Assembly (NCBI RefSeq): GCF_963675165.1
Contig: NC_087384.1
Location: forward strand, 1,634,501 to 1,698,500
Length of the DNA stretch: 64,000 nt
DNA from: Halichondria panicea
Taxonomy: Eukaryota; Porifera; Demospongiae; Suberitida; Halichondriidae
Reading direction: 5' to 3'
Below are positions 23,089-35,400 of this stretch, piece after piece. Within the stretch, counting starts at the first letter, position 1. Each line of letters starts with the position of its first letter. The translations under genes were made by a program, and so were the position numbers. The notes beneath the pieces were generated by a model. It saw only the letters and a program-made list of their open reading frames with translations, made no database searches and was not told the DNA's origin.

Positions 23089-23312
23089 AACAACCTTGTG
23101 TCGCAGTATCGGGTATAATTCTACGAGTATATCGTTATGCAGAATTACTTGCTAATAATATTATATGCAAACCAATAGCATAATGATATTGGTTGGGGTT
23201 CAAGAGCATTGTTCATCTGAATGGGCATCCCCGCCTAGGGGATTAACCCCTCAGCCTTTCGGGGGTTATATTTTAGCCAGATCTTGTTTTCTTTAAAATG
23301 GTATTTTACCAC
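23089..23312. repeat. 215-bp direct repeat, left copy
   Basis: Nearly identical to 23688-23902. It starts near TTGTGTCGCAGTATCGGG and ends TATTTTACCACA. It contains two stem-loops, CCCCGCCTAGGGG and AACCCCTCAGCC with GGGGGTT. With TG and CA ends it could be an LTR of a very short retroelement, but no primer-binding or polypurine site is convincing. Confidence 0.85.
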
Positions 23313-23408
23313 AGTAACCTATTACTCAATCTGGTGCCCATGCACATGATTTGCTCTTGTCACAGTGCCGGACAGGGTGCAAACTGACCGACACTGGAGA
23401 TACAAAAA

Positions 23409-23525
23409 GAACTAAAAGAACTAAGCATAATTATAAGTACAAGGGGTGGGAATGAGGAGGGGAATGAACTAAAAGAACTAAGCATAATTATAAGTACAAG
23501 GGGTGGGAATGAGGAGGGGAATGAA
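23409..23525. repeat. Two tandem units of 57 bp
   Basis: GAACTAAAAGAACTAAGC starts at 23409 and again at 23466. The units are practically identical. Confidence 0.9.
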
Positions 23526-23676
23526 TGATGGACGTCTGATATGCTCACAAAGTGACTGCTAATAGTTCTGAGACTGCCACGAGGCTTCAACTTTAGTGCA
23601 CATGCGTTGAGATGAGTGACGTCATTGCGGCCTGCTCCTTGTTGTTAACCCCATTTAATATGCTATTAAATTCCAT
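23517..23676. repeat. 160-bp duplicated segment, left copy
   Basis: Matches 28965-29124 nearly base for base, from GAATGATGGACGTCTGATAT to TATTAAATTCCAT. The two copies are about 5.4 kb apart and share no gene. Confidence 0.9.
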
Positions 23677-23687
23677 TTAACAACTTG

Positions 23688-23902
23688 TGTCGCAGTATCG
23701 GGTATAATTCTACGAGTATATCGTTATGCAGAATTACTTGCTAATAATATTATATGCAAACCAATAGCATAATGATATTGGTTGGGGTTCAAGAGCATTG
23801 TTCATCTGAATGGGCATCCCCGCCTAGGGGATTAACCCCTCAGCCTTTCGGGGGTTATATATTAGCCAGATCTTGTTTTCTTTAAAATGGTATTTTACCA
23901 CA
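23688..23902. repeat. 215-bp direct repeat, right copy
   Basis: Second copy of the repeat at 23089-23312. The 375 bases between the two copies hold a 57-bp tandem pair and the 160-bp segment shared with 28.97 kb. Confidence 0.85.
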
Positions 23903-23922
23903 TATCTTTACGTCTATCTTTT

Positions 23923-23979
23923 GTTTGGGTGAGGAATGAGTCCCTTCGACTCACAAATACTCCCAAGCTGAGCCCAAAC
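23923..23979. other. 57-nt structured hairpin
   Basis: A 7-bp outer stem GTTTGGG/CCCAAAC encloses an inner stem TGAGTC-CCTTC-GACTCA. The layout resembles a reduced cloverleaf but is too short for a tRNA and lacks its conserved bases. It directly follows the right 215-bp repeat. Confidence 0.5.
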
Positions 23980-26619
23980 AACCCTTTATTGTCATTTATG
24001 TACCTTTTATTTACTCAGTCTGACGTATGTTATATTATCTCCATGATATTACAGATCTTTCTTTAGTTAGTGTATATAGGAAGCCTATCTTGATTTCATG
24101 TATACCGGTATAATCATCATTATATAGATAATGTACTAAGGGCATGACGGAATTAGCTCCATAATTCAGACACAAGACACAACAACCAAAGTTAGAGAAG
24201 AACGATTACTTCTCGGCTCTTTCTATAATTATGATGCTGGGAAAAACGTAGCCAAGGAGTGCATGTGCATGCAGAGCTTGACCATGCAAATAACGCTTGC
24301 TGTTAGCACTATTGCTCTGATTCTAAAGGAGTGGCCAGTATAGTAAAGAGGATTCAGGCCAATTGTGGATATGCGTGGACAAAGCGAGATTTTCTGAGTA
24401 GTCTACCGTCGTTGAACTGACTAAAACGCCATGTAAGCTAATATAACATAGCATATGCAGAAGTGATTGTTGCGAGAGAGAGCGTCGGCTAATTAGTTAT
24501 GTATTCCTCTAATATGGGATGCCAACACTGTAAAGTTAAATTTGGCTGTAATAGAGACCAGACATCTCTCCTCATGAGGCTATACCACGGCTGAGTTATC
24601 TGATTGGAAACGAACCGAATGTCTAACCCAGCGTTTGCCTGCTGCTATGATCATTTCTTTTATCGATATATAACTATATGGCAATCCTCCCTTGGGTTAG
24701 GCCATTGGAGTTGGAACCATTGTCCTGCTTCATAGGCACCGCAGCCCCATGTATAACAGTGAAACTATAGGGTTGTCCTTGATGCAGCGAACGAGCAGGA
24801 AGTGGCATGTATTCCACTGTGAAGCAAATGTTGACCACCATTGAATGTCAGAACGTGCAGCGACATTCAGGCGGCGAAAGCCGTCTAAGTGATGGAATGT
24901 GGTAGATGCATCAATCAGTCACAAACATGCTGAGGTATGTCCAATGAGGGACAGCAACCCCTTGTCCTCCCCGCCTTTATTTAGTTTAGTGCTCTACAAT
25001 ATTATAGTGAATTCCAATTTAATTGGCCATCCGCCCATCCCTGAGAATTTGCTAAGCTCCAAGAGGGGGGGGGGCCGTTGCCTGTTCCGCGGTTGTTTCA
25101 TTATATCCACTGTATAACGCCGTCTGCGGGAGATGAGCACTTTACTATTCCATTGCATGCGCACCTATATATATAGCAATCATATAATACTGATACGATA
25201 ATTATACTGCAACATATCGTTGTTGATTCTATCATTGACGCTGGCGTTATAATAGATCAATAATAAGCTGCCATGCCATTTGCCTTTTTGCAATGTTAAT
25301 ATATGGGACCTGTCCCTGAGGTTTTATCACCATGCATGCTGCTGCAGGTGTAGTCTTTGGGCGGAAATTTCATGTAATTTGTAAGGAGCCTTTGACTATA
25401 TCCCAATCTGTTTACGACATACTAACTACATTGGGTATTATCTGGGTGGTGGCTCGGTTCTGCCTCCCAGGTTTCGGCTTTTAATGGTGTGCATGCATTA
25501 CCGCGCTTCCAGCTGTTGAGTGTAAATGGTACCCTTTAGTTTTTGGCCTGCAGATCATGCATGCATGGTAATGTCTTTTGTAGGCTGGCCCCTTGCTGCC
25601 AGGCATGTTGCAGATAGATATAGGTTACCATTAAAGTTAGGAAATACGGGTAAATTAAAAATGATTGTGGTGAATGTAGTGATAACATGGGGATGAACTA
25701 GAAAATGTAAACAAATACCTGAGAAGTGGAGTAAGTATACTAAACGTGCACAAGCTAGCTGTTTCATTGTTTTTGTGCAAGAGAGTATATCGCTCTCTTT
25801 GGGGTTATACATGCACTTGTGGGCAGCATGGTTTAATTTATTTTGGTTTGCACATAATTATATATACATACAGAAATCGGAGCTGTAGGTTTCCAGTCCC
25901 ACCAGCCGTAGCTGCTTTGGGGGGTGGAGTCGACAACACCGAGCGACGCTAGTGCCCCTTATACTGGGCTATTTTGGAGCGGCTGCATGCTTGGGAATGG
26001 GTCTGAGGAGTTGCAAATGTGACACCAGCCCGACATATAATATTCCAGCCTCTATTTTTTTTTTTTTTTTTTTACCAATCACGCTGTCCTATATTGCTGC
26101 TGCGTCCTCCCGAAGGTTGTGGTCATACGTGGTCCATGATGGAATTTTACTTTTTGCTGAGCTTGGCGATTGTATATAGCCGTGTACATTAGTAAGCATA
26201 AGGGGCATGGCTTGCATGGCTGAGAATAACGGCTGTGCATGTATGCCTAGTTCCAATGTGTTTATACCCTATAATAGTGCCACTATAGCAATGTATATTA
26301 TAGTGGCTTGCTCAGCCCTCAGCCCCCCCCCCTTCATGATGGCAATCGATTCCACCATGGAGCGTTTGACTATAATGATAGTGTTAGATCGAGACTACTT
26401 TCTTCTTTGTTGGGTAGGAAGCTGAGTATCCGTAGTTGAGAACTCCTGATTGTCAGGGTGTTTAGCAGGCGGGGCATTGATCCGGTACCTGCGGTGAGCC
26501 GTGTATAATTTAAAAGTGCTCTTTGCTTGCTTGCTGTAGGGAGGTGCACTTATATCTCCCATGGCTGTGATGGGTGGCGACCATCGTTTAAGGCCATTAC
26601 TATCAAGACATGTAGGTTT
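23980..26619. other. Intergenic, no gene supported
   Basis: No splice-bounded reading frame, known domain or transposon end could be recognised. There are homopolymers (T17 near 26055, C9 near 26320). Short open frames lack family resemblance. Confidence 0.4.
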
Positions 26620-28660
26620 GCCAATACCGCCTACCCTGCCATTTTATTGAGTTTGCTGCCAGTTACCATAACCCGCCTTTTGTCGGTGCCATTTTCTGAG
26701 TTTGCCCTGCACTTGTTCCTAAATGTTGTTGAGTTTGCCATACCCCTCCTGTTGTTGGTACCATTTGTTGAGTTTGCCATAGCTATACCCTACTGAGTTT
26801 TGCTGCGTTTGCCATACTCAGAGTTTTCCATACCTGCGAACTTTGCGAGATACCTGTGGTGCGTGCAGGAGCAGTTCATAAAGTGTACTGTGGCTCTTTG
26901 CTTGCTGAGGTGTATATTGTGTTTGATTGACCTGCCCCGACATTTATTTTGGGGGATGGGCCCAGGGGGGTAAATATGCCATACCCCGCTACTTGAGGTT
27001 AACTTGCAATACCAGGGTTTGCCACACCCTACTCGGCTATATTTGTTGAGTGTGTTGCCATTATTTTGTTGAGTTTGCATTTGCTATACTCTGGTTTATT
27101 AGTATGCCATTTGTTGGGTTTTGCCATACTCGCCATTATTGTGCCTCGGTGCACATGCGCAAGCGAGGTATACGGTAGTATGTTTGTGTGTGTGTGTGTC
27201 AGTGTAGACTGCTAAAGCTGTTCAAGGATCAATGAAGTGCAAGTAAGAGTTTCTCTATAGGCTTCTAGTCATGTTTTCTTGGATTTGCACAATAATCAGT
27301 GCTTCGTTCTCGAGTTATGCCTAGTTTTGCTTACTTGGAATGCCAGAGCATGTATCCAAACTTGTTTACCGAGTGTTGCTACTCTGCGAAGTAGTTAGCT
27401 CTGAACTAGAACGCTAGCTAATTGGTAGCTGCACGAGTGAGAAGAGAGCTGCAAGGCTCTGCTGATGGCAGTCATTAATTTTCTGACAGAGAGATTAATT
27501 TTAGACTTGAACTTTTTAACAACAACCTTGGTCGATCATTACCCACTCTGAGTTTGCATGCAGCAAAAATGTTCACCAGACCAGGCAAAGCAGACCAGCA
27601 GCCTCCCACCACCACATGGTTTTTTAAAAATTGATGAGGCCATAAGGGGTCACTAATCACTCTTCATTATGCTGACAATGCAATATTTCGGTACACAACC
27701 ATTACATCATCAGTAATCGGTTTCTAATTTGCCGTGTGGGCTGGGTGTAACTCATTAATTGTAGACCACTGCCTAATATACAGTGGGTGTGGCTCATTAA
27801 TTTAGGCCACACCTAACAAATAATGAATAATGAACTTTTGGGGGGAAGGCTAAAAGTGATGAGGGGGCTGATGAGAAATTACTGATCTAGTCTGCCTGGT
27901 ATAATAACTTTGTGTCTCCTGTGGTGCTTTCATTTGCTGGGTTTGCCACGCCCTGCCAGTTGTTGCGTTTGCTACAGTCGGCATTTATTAACATGCACAC
28001 TCGGCAGTTTGTTAGTATGCCATTTGTTGGGTATGCCATCACCCTGGCATTTGTTGGGTCTGCCATCACCCTGCCATTTGTTGGGTATGCCATCACCCTG
28101 GGTCTGCCATTACCCTGGCATTTGTTGGGTATGCCATCACCCTGGGTCTGCCATTACCCTGGCATTTGTTGGGTATGCCATCACCCTGGGTCTGCCATTA
28201 CCCTGGCATTTGTTGGGTATGCCATCACCCTGGCATTTGTGGGTATGCCATCACCCTGCCGGTACCTGGCATTTGTTGGGTCTGCCATCACCCTGCCATT
28301 TGCTGTGTTTGCCGTACCTTGTTGAGTTGGCCGCTGTCCGTGGAGCGACATGACATGTACTGTATATAGCTAGGTACTTAACTACGTATAAAGCATTTGA
28401 TCCTACACCACCTTGGCAGTGGTTTGCTATACCCTGCCATTGTTGAGTTTGCCATACTCTGTTGCTATTTGTTGAGTTTGCCATACTCATACTCTTATCT
28501 GTTTGAGTCCATGCAGCGACATGATCATTATAGGTATTGTCTATACAGGTATACGAATAAAGCATCTATATGCACGTACATAGGCTTACTCTGTTGCTAT
28601 GTTGATTTTGCCATACTCTGTTGCTACTTGTTGAGTTTGCCATACTCTCCATGCAGCGAC
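26620..28660. repeat. Minisatellite tract based on GAGTTTGCCATAC
   Basis: The words GTTGAGTTTGCCATA and TTGTTGGGTATGCCATCACC recur many times. Between 28081 and 28213 the unit is exactly 44 bp (starts at 28081, 28125, 28169, 28213). Outside this the units are loose and of variable length. The tract is interrupted at 27136-27560 by an R1 repeat. The open frames through it are a by-product of the repeat. Confidence 0.9.
27136..27560. repeat. R1 dispersed repeat, copy 4
   Basis: A complete left half with GTGCCTCGGTGCACATGCGC, CGAGGTATACGGTAGT, the GT run, the GTTCAAGGATCAATGAAGTG word and GAGAGAGCTGCAAGG-like words. It interrupts the minisatellite tract. Confidence 0.8.
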
Positions 28661-28964
28661 ATGATATAATTTATTAATTTATTGTCTATAGCTACATGCA
28701 CTGAGCATGAGGTACGTATAAGGCATGGTTAGCGACTATATGTATTGATCCTACACCACCTTGGCAGTCAATTGTGCCCCTGATTTTTCACATTCGTATT
28801 AGAATGGAGAGGGGTTATCGACGTGCCAGCTGCGGTGGTGTCTAAGTAACTTTTGGCTAAAGGCTTAGGTGTTCTGTACCTGCCAACTGAGGGGGGGGGG
28901 TCCATGGCCGATGACCGGGCACTAATCGGTAGAGAGAATTGGTAGACAGAAGATGAATGAATGA

Positions 28965-29124
28965 ATGAATGAATGATGGACGTCTGATATGCTCACAAAG
29001 TGACTGCTAATAGTTCTGAGACTGCCACGAGGCTTCAACTTTAGTGCACATGCGTTGAGATGAGTGACGTCATTGCGGCCTGCTCCTTGTTGTTAACCCC
29101 ATTTAATATGCTATTAAATTCCAT
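28965..29124. repeat. 160-bp duplicated segment, right copy
   Basis: Second copy of 23517-23676, preceded by a (GAAT)n tetramer run. It is followed by a palindromic stretch (29130-29210) with TAGCCTCCTTCACAAGGC and GATCGAGGCTA. Confidence 0.9.
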
Positions 29125-29439
29125 GAAACAAGGTGTAGGTGCTAGCCTCCTTCACAAGGCTAACCCTAATCGAGGAAGAGCGGCTTGGGATCGAGGCTAT
29201 GTAGGTGCAGCATGCTCGATCACCATAAAAAGCTCTTGCGCATGCCAAATGGAGGTATATAGCATCACCTGAGATGATACGCCCCCAGACCAAATGGGGT
29301 GATTTTCATGACTGAGATCTGTAGCTGTAGTAGAGCTAGAGAGAGACCAGGTACGTACCAGTGAGTGATCGTGACTCGACTGAGGTCGAGGATGCAGTAT
29401 AATTATAAGTCACTCTGAAAGTTAGATCTAAATCCTGAG

Positions 29440-32400
29440 ATGGTGAGTGACTTGTATTACATGTCAATGTATTCCTGATTCCATTCAGTTGGCCAGTTTT
29501 TGTACAGTATTAAACGATATCTTAATATCTTTCCAGTCATTATTAATGGAAGCTTGCGATACGGGTGATGTGGGTGTGGTTCAGTTGGCACTAGAAGGAG
29601 GGGCGGATCCAAACCAGGCCAACGAGGTGAGGTTCAATGCATGTGTAGCCTCGAGACCAGGCCGATTAAAATACGGCCTGGTCTCTATTGCATGAGTGGT
29701 TACCCAGAATCTGGGTGATTCGTTATACTTTAGTAAACCTTTGTAAAATTTTACCGTAAACTAGTTTGTTTACTAGTTTCTTTCCGTATTAATTTTAACA
29801 AATGCTTGTCTCCTGTGAAGCTGTGGCTTATGCTCTCTATTGCGTTGTCGAGAAGACTTGCTAGCTAGCTGTGGCCCTCTATGGTGTTGTCGAGAAGGCT
29901 TGCACACTAGTCTGAAGCCAGAAGAAGCTCTCATTTGTACAGAAACCAAGTTCACGACCATCTAACCATCATAGAGATAGATGAGAGCCTCTTCTGCTTT
30001 CAGACTAGTGTGCAAGCCTTCTTGACAACGACCACAGCTAGCTAGCTAGGCTATAAAGCTTCATATACATAGTAGATAGTACGTGGGCGTGTATGGACCA
30101 CGCCTATGATTAATTACACATGCAATAGATACCAGGCCGTATTTTAATCGGCCTGGATTTGAGGCTGATGCATGTGTGGTATCACATGATGCTCTGAATG
30201 ACATAGGATAGACTCGCGAGCTGTCTGTTACACGGCAAACAGTAGACTGAGCAAACTCGGTGTAAAATCTTGTGTGGGACAGCATATCAGATAAGATTCT
30301 AAGTGGCTGTGGCTTTCTTAACGTCATGGCTATAGACAGTATGTACACTAAAAACAGCTACACAAAAAGTCTCCTAGTGCTCTCAGTACGTACTATACTA
30401 AGGTAGTCTAGTCGACAACTTGCATGCTAATGCCGGCTATGGTGGTGAGCATCACGTGCATTCATGCATTCAACGTCACTATCAATCTTGTAGTCACTAT
30501 CAATCTTGTGGTAACCGCATGCGGTCTAGCCACTTGAGTTGTCACAAACATTGTGGCAAATGTTACACGAGTCTCTACACGGGGTTTGACGGAGTTTCCT
30601 GTCTCATTTTCGTGTGCTGGCTTGCGAGTCTAAAGACTGGGACCTTTAATTACTATGCATATATATGCTTGATCAAAGTCTGCGGCTACGAAATGTTTCA
30701 TTTTACTGATTCGAGAGAGGCCCTAGCTATAAGGGCGTACTAGTGTCTAGTATATAAAAGAAGAGCGTGCATTAAGTGCTAAAAATACAAATTTCTATTT
30801 TTAGCAATTCAATCAAATTCACATACTCAACCGCCCACATTTGAATTCTGCTAGCTACGTGTTGAGTTGCACATTCCCTCTCTTCTAAGGCTTAAAATTT
30901 GGCAGATTTTGCAAAGAAAAAAGGTGAGCTAAATCTAAGAAGCTTTTTGCGTACTACTAAACACGGCTATTATTCGAAACATAAGCCTGATTGTTTGTGG
31001 AAAAGGATCGATACAATAGAAAGCTAGAATTGTGTCTGGTTTGTCTCTGTTAGCTGACTCTGGGATCCTACTCCAGGAGCCTCTCTGCATGAGACTCCAG
31101 GCTAGTCCACAGCGCGTGCCTCCAGTCTGGTTTTAAAATTAGCTCCTAAGTTGCTGTGCTAGACAGTTTAATAAGTCATACATGATATTCATCACTATAC
31201 ATGCACTGCATTATATAACTCTTTTGGTTTCTTTATAATAATGTCACGTCTCCAGACGAGGGTTTGCACTTTAGTTTGTTTAGTGATAGTGGCTGAGTTG
31301 CTTAGTCGACCTTTTAGAGCTAGATTCTCTTTTCTTTTATGAAAGCACCGCAGGTGCTGCATGATGCCTCGGTAGAGATGCCTAAGCTACATAATTAACA
31401 TAAAGCTACTAATGCACATGATGAACAGTATTTTTTTCAATTTGCTGCATGCAAACTAAAAGAGTGGGTAATGATTGGACCACGATTGTTGTTAAAAACG
31501 ATCGATGGCAAGATTCAAGTCTAAAATTAATGGCTGCCATCAGCAGAGCCTTGCAGCTCTCTTCTCACTCTTGCAGCTACGTGCAGAGCTAACTACTAAG
31601 TAGAGTCGGTAAACAAGTTTGGCTACGTGCTCTTCTGAAAAGGCAAGCAAAACTAGGCATAACTTGAGAATGAAGCATTATTTTGCAAATCCACGAATTA
31701 AAATCCATGACTAGAAGCCTATAGAAACTCTTACTTGCACTTCATTGATCCTTGAGCAGCCTACAGACACACAGACACACAAACACACTACCGTATACCT
31801 CGCTTGTGCATGCGCACCGAAGCATAATAATCAATTCTATGTACAGCACATTGTATGGCAGTCAAGATGGGTAATGAGCATGCTCACTATAAATATAATC
31901 CTTTGTAGTTTTAGACAGCCTATAACGCGGAGTGTTTCACGTAAACATTTTTGTTTCTAATCCCTCATATTGTTCTATATGTATAGGATATACCACACCT
32001 AAGAGGAGGATATGCACCCATATATCCTCCGCTACCGTGGTTACTCCGAGGCGGAGCCGAGGGGTATGTAACCACGGTAGCGGAGGATATATAGGGTGCA
32101 TATCCTCCGAGTAGGTGTGGCATATCTGACTTATACCACGTGACCGTAGCACTATAAAAGGACCTCCCCCTAGCAACAATTCAATCGCGATGCAGACTGC
32201 AAAAAAGAACAAGACTATGCCGGATTTTGCAGCCGTCAAAGAGCTAGTTGAGCAACATGTTGACTCCTACAGATGCTCAAGAGCTTCCTTGGTCCAAGCT
32301 TTGACCATTCGACGTCCCCTACTGGAGTTGCAAGCTCTCCTTGGATAAAATGTATCTAAACCGCGCCCATGGACCCATGGAAGCTTAGCCATCTTGTTGG

Positions 32401-35400
32401 AGAGCACCTTCCTTGTTTCTGCCGTCGCTTTGAGTCTTAGTACTGTCAAGCATGGCTCTTTTCTCTTTGCTTACTTTCTTGAACAAATGAAAAAACTAAA
32501 AAACAACTTGAAAAACTGTGCATGCCTGGGGCTGTATGCTAATATTCTATATATCCTACAGCTGTTGACCAATGAGATCAATTAGTGGTGACGTAAGTGT
32601 GGTATAAGTATCTATATCTATGGTATAACCTACTGCTCATGTACTACATGTACAGTTGGGTCAGTCCCCTCTCTGGTCAGCCAGTTTCGATGGTCACCTG
32701 AAGTGTGTGGAACTTCTAATCGATGCTGGAGCCAATGTTGATATGCAAGAAGAGGTGAGTGTATCTAGCTGCATGTACACATCTCAGAGATTAGCTAGTC
32801 ATAGAGTTTCCTCTGGTTGTGTGTCGTGACGCGTATTAACCTAAAACGTGGTCTGTGAGCTGATGTGTGTGTTTACCTTCTCATCACTCCTTACTTGAAT
32901 CTGTACAGCATGGAGCTACTGCGCTGCATGTTGCTGCTCAGAATGGTCACTTGAGGGTAGTTGAAGTGTTAATTGCAGCTATGGCTCGAGTTGATATCCA
33001 AGCGGAGGTGAGGTTTTATTGCTCATACCACTGTTAGTATTGCATTCTCATAAGAATAGTGATCCTTACCTATCATTCACTTTTCTATGTACATGTAGAT
33101 GAATTATTATAATTGGGCAACTGTATATGGTTTTTGAAAGACAATTACTTACGTGCTAGATAAAATCTGTGCTGATATTATATCTTATGGATCAACAAGA
33201 ATATTCGTTGTGTTCTATTTTATTAGCCTAAATGTCCCTCCGGGAGGAAACGTCTGCATAAACTACCTACTACACTAAGAATAGTCCTATTCATTTAAGA
33301 GCCTGGAATTTCCGAACGCCCACTAATTATTACTTCCGGTATACTTGCAACGGTGCATTAACTAGTACGTAAAGTGTATTTGCTCAAACCGTGCAAGCTC
33401 CTTGTATATAATAATGTATATATTCACTCTAATACAGGACAACGTGACAGCTCTCCACGCAGCCTGTCAGAATGGACATGATGAGGTGGTGAGAGTCCTC
33501 TTAGCAGCCAAGGCTACAGTCAACACTCAGATCAAGGTCAGTTACAGTAATTGATTTCAGCGCCAAAAATTATATGATATAGTGGCGCACCTTTTAGAAC
33601 CAAAACATTCAGACCAATCCACACTTGCGTTGTTTGTTTTTTGTATAGATATGTAGGTCTACGGTTTGGTTTTTGGCCTCTGTGTTTTACATACTCTATC
33701 TATTGAGGGCCTAAACAGCAAAAAACCTTGTTTTTAAGCCAGCCGCTTTTGTTGCTAAAGATATTGTATAATAGTTTCAGCAGCTAGCTAGCCAAACACA
33801 TTGACGCATGACGTCACATGCAATGATGAACCTCATTAACAACACTACATAATCTACACAATCTTGGGTAATGAATAAATTAGCCTCAGTCTCTCTAAAT
33901 TAACGCTATGTCGACAACTGGGCTTGGTATCTATTGTCAAAGTGATAGTGCAAATGCACAAGTTCCCCAGAATCTGAGGAATTTGTTCTATACATTAGTT
34001 TGTAAGTAAACTAGTTTGTGCACATTACAGATCACCAGGACATGGCGAAGAGGAAACTGTATGACTGGACGATTGTTTTAGAAACTCTAGCATGGCGAAT
34101 AGTATAATGTATAGCTAGCTCAATCCTCACAACAATTAGTGTAGTTTATAGATCTACGGTATACACTTTCGTTTTGGCCACATAATGATAGATCATTAGC
34201 ACAGTGCATGGGCTAATAGTAGGGTTGGGTTGAATGAGCAAAAAGTCCTCGAGCCTCTGTGATGATTCGGAACAATAAAATCTGCAATACCTAAATAAAT
34301 ACACATGATCCTTGCCAGAACGCAATAGTTAGATCGCAAAGGATCAACATTTCTGCTCATTCGCAAAGGCCCGCAAAATATTCTAGTAATATGGTATGCA
34401 GGTCGATATACGTTGTATCTGTATTTTACAGCTCCATCTATGGAGTAATTAATAAAGCATGCAGGTATTCATCAAATGCATGTGCGTACGTAGGTTAGGG
34501 TTAGTATAGGCCAATAACTGTAAGGCAATTGCCTTATAAGCGGTTGAAACACTCCGCGGTTATAATTTAGCAATCGCGCAGTTAGCTCTGCAGTAGAACG
34601 CTAGCTATTGGCAGCTGTAACCTTGCACTGTTTCGTGGTTTGCCGTGCATGAGACTGTATTTAGCCACTATCTACTAGCAATCACTCAAGTACTCTAGAG
34701 AAGTAATTAATTAATTAAGTTTACATCACTGACAAGCTCTAAGTCCGTTGTTTTTACTCTTGAATTACTCCATGTCAACTTTTCTCTCTCCCTGCTGTGA
34801 AGCCAAAACAGTGAAGGACATTGGTTATTATGTACAGTAGAACCTCGCCAATCCGAATAGAGCGGGACCAGACCCCATCCGAATACATGAAATTTCCGGA
34901 TTACCAGATGTCATTAATTGATTATGAAATCATTAACGAAGACACTTTTGTACATGTATTATGATATTACTGTGGCCAGAAGGGAAGCTGCTAGCTAGAA
35001 TAGTCTTTATCTCAACTTTCTCTCCAATACAGTTGAGTCTTGTGAGCTCTCTCTTCGTTTTCTTTGCAGTGGCCATTGTCTTGAGCAGTTTATCGCTAAA
35101 TGTATTGCTGATTCAGCTAAGCTATTTACATTGCGCATGCGCAGTACTCTATTCTACTGACAGCCCTCCTCTTTTTCAGTTTGCCATTTTGTCTGGATTT
35201 GCGAGGTTTTGGATTAAAGGGGTCCGGATTAGCGAGGTTCTACTGTATCTAAATGCTATATATGCTATGGATAAGCTGTACTGTTCAGAAACGTTTGTCC
35301 TTCAAACTGGCTTAGTATACTTTTAGACACACCACGGTCCTTGACCTCCCATGACTTCATAGTAAGGGCTATTCCTTCTTGTAGAGTATTTTATTGTCGA

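Larger units (their letters stand above)
31985..32606. mobile_element. 620-bp element defined by empty sites
   Basis: The intron sequence GTTCTATATGTATCTATATC is continuous at about 35553 and 40173 but split here. The insert begins with TATACCACACCTA and ends with TAAGTGTGGTATA. It carries a near-perfect palindrome (31993-32120, arms about 50 bp with TCCTCCGCTACCGTGG), a TATA motif and a small ORF. Confidence 0.82.

Noticed and set aside
23360-23590. 76-codon minus-strand ORF with internal repeats
   Set aside because: It is produced by the two 57-bp tandem units.
23923-23979. tRNA gene
   Set aside because: The outer stem is 7 bp, but total length is 57 nt, and A-box, B-box and anticodon arm are missing.
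27910-28353. 147- and 137-codon ORFs with repeats of GYAITL and VCHHPG type
   Set aside because: They are open only because the minisatellite unit lacks stops; overlapping frames on both strands are open as well.
34961-35326. 121-codon ORF repeated at 39588
   Set aside because: It is the interior of the pogo-like MITE, copied with the ankyrin blocks; it does not resemble a transposase.
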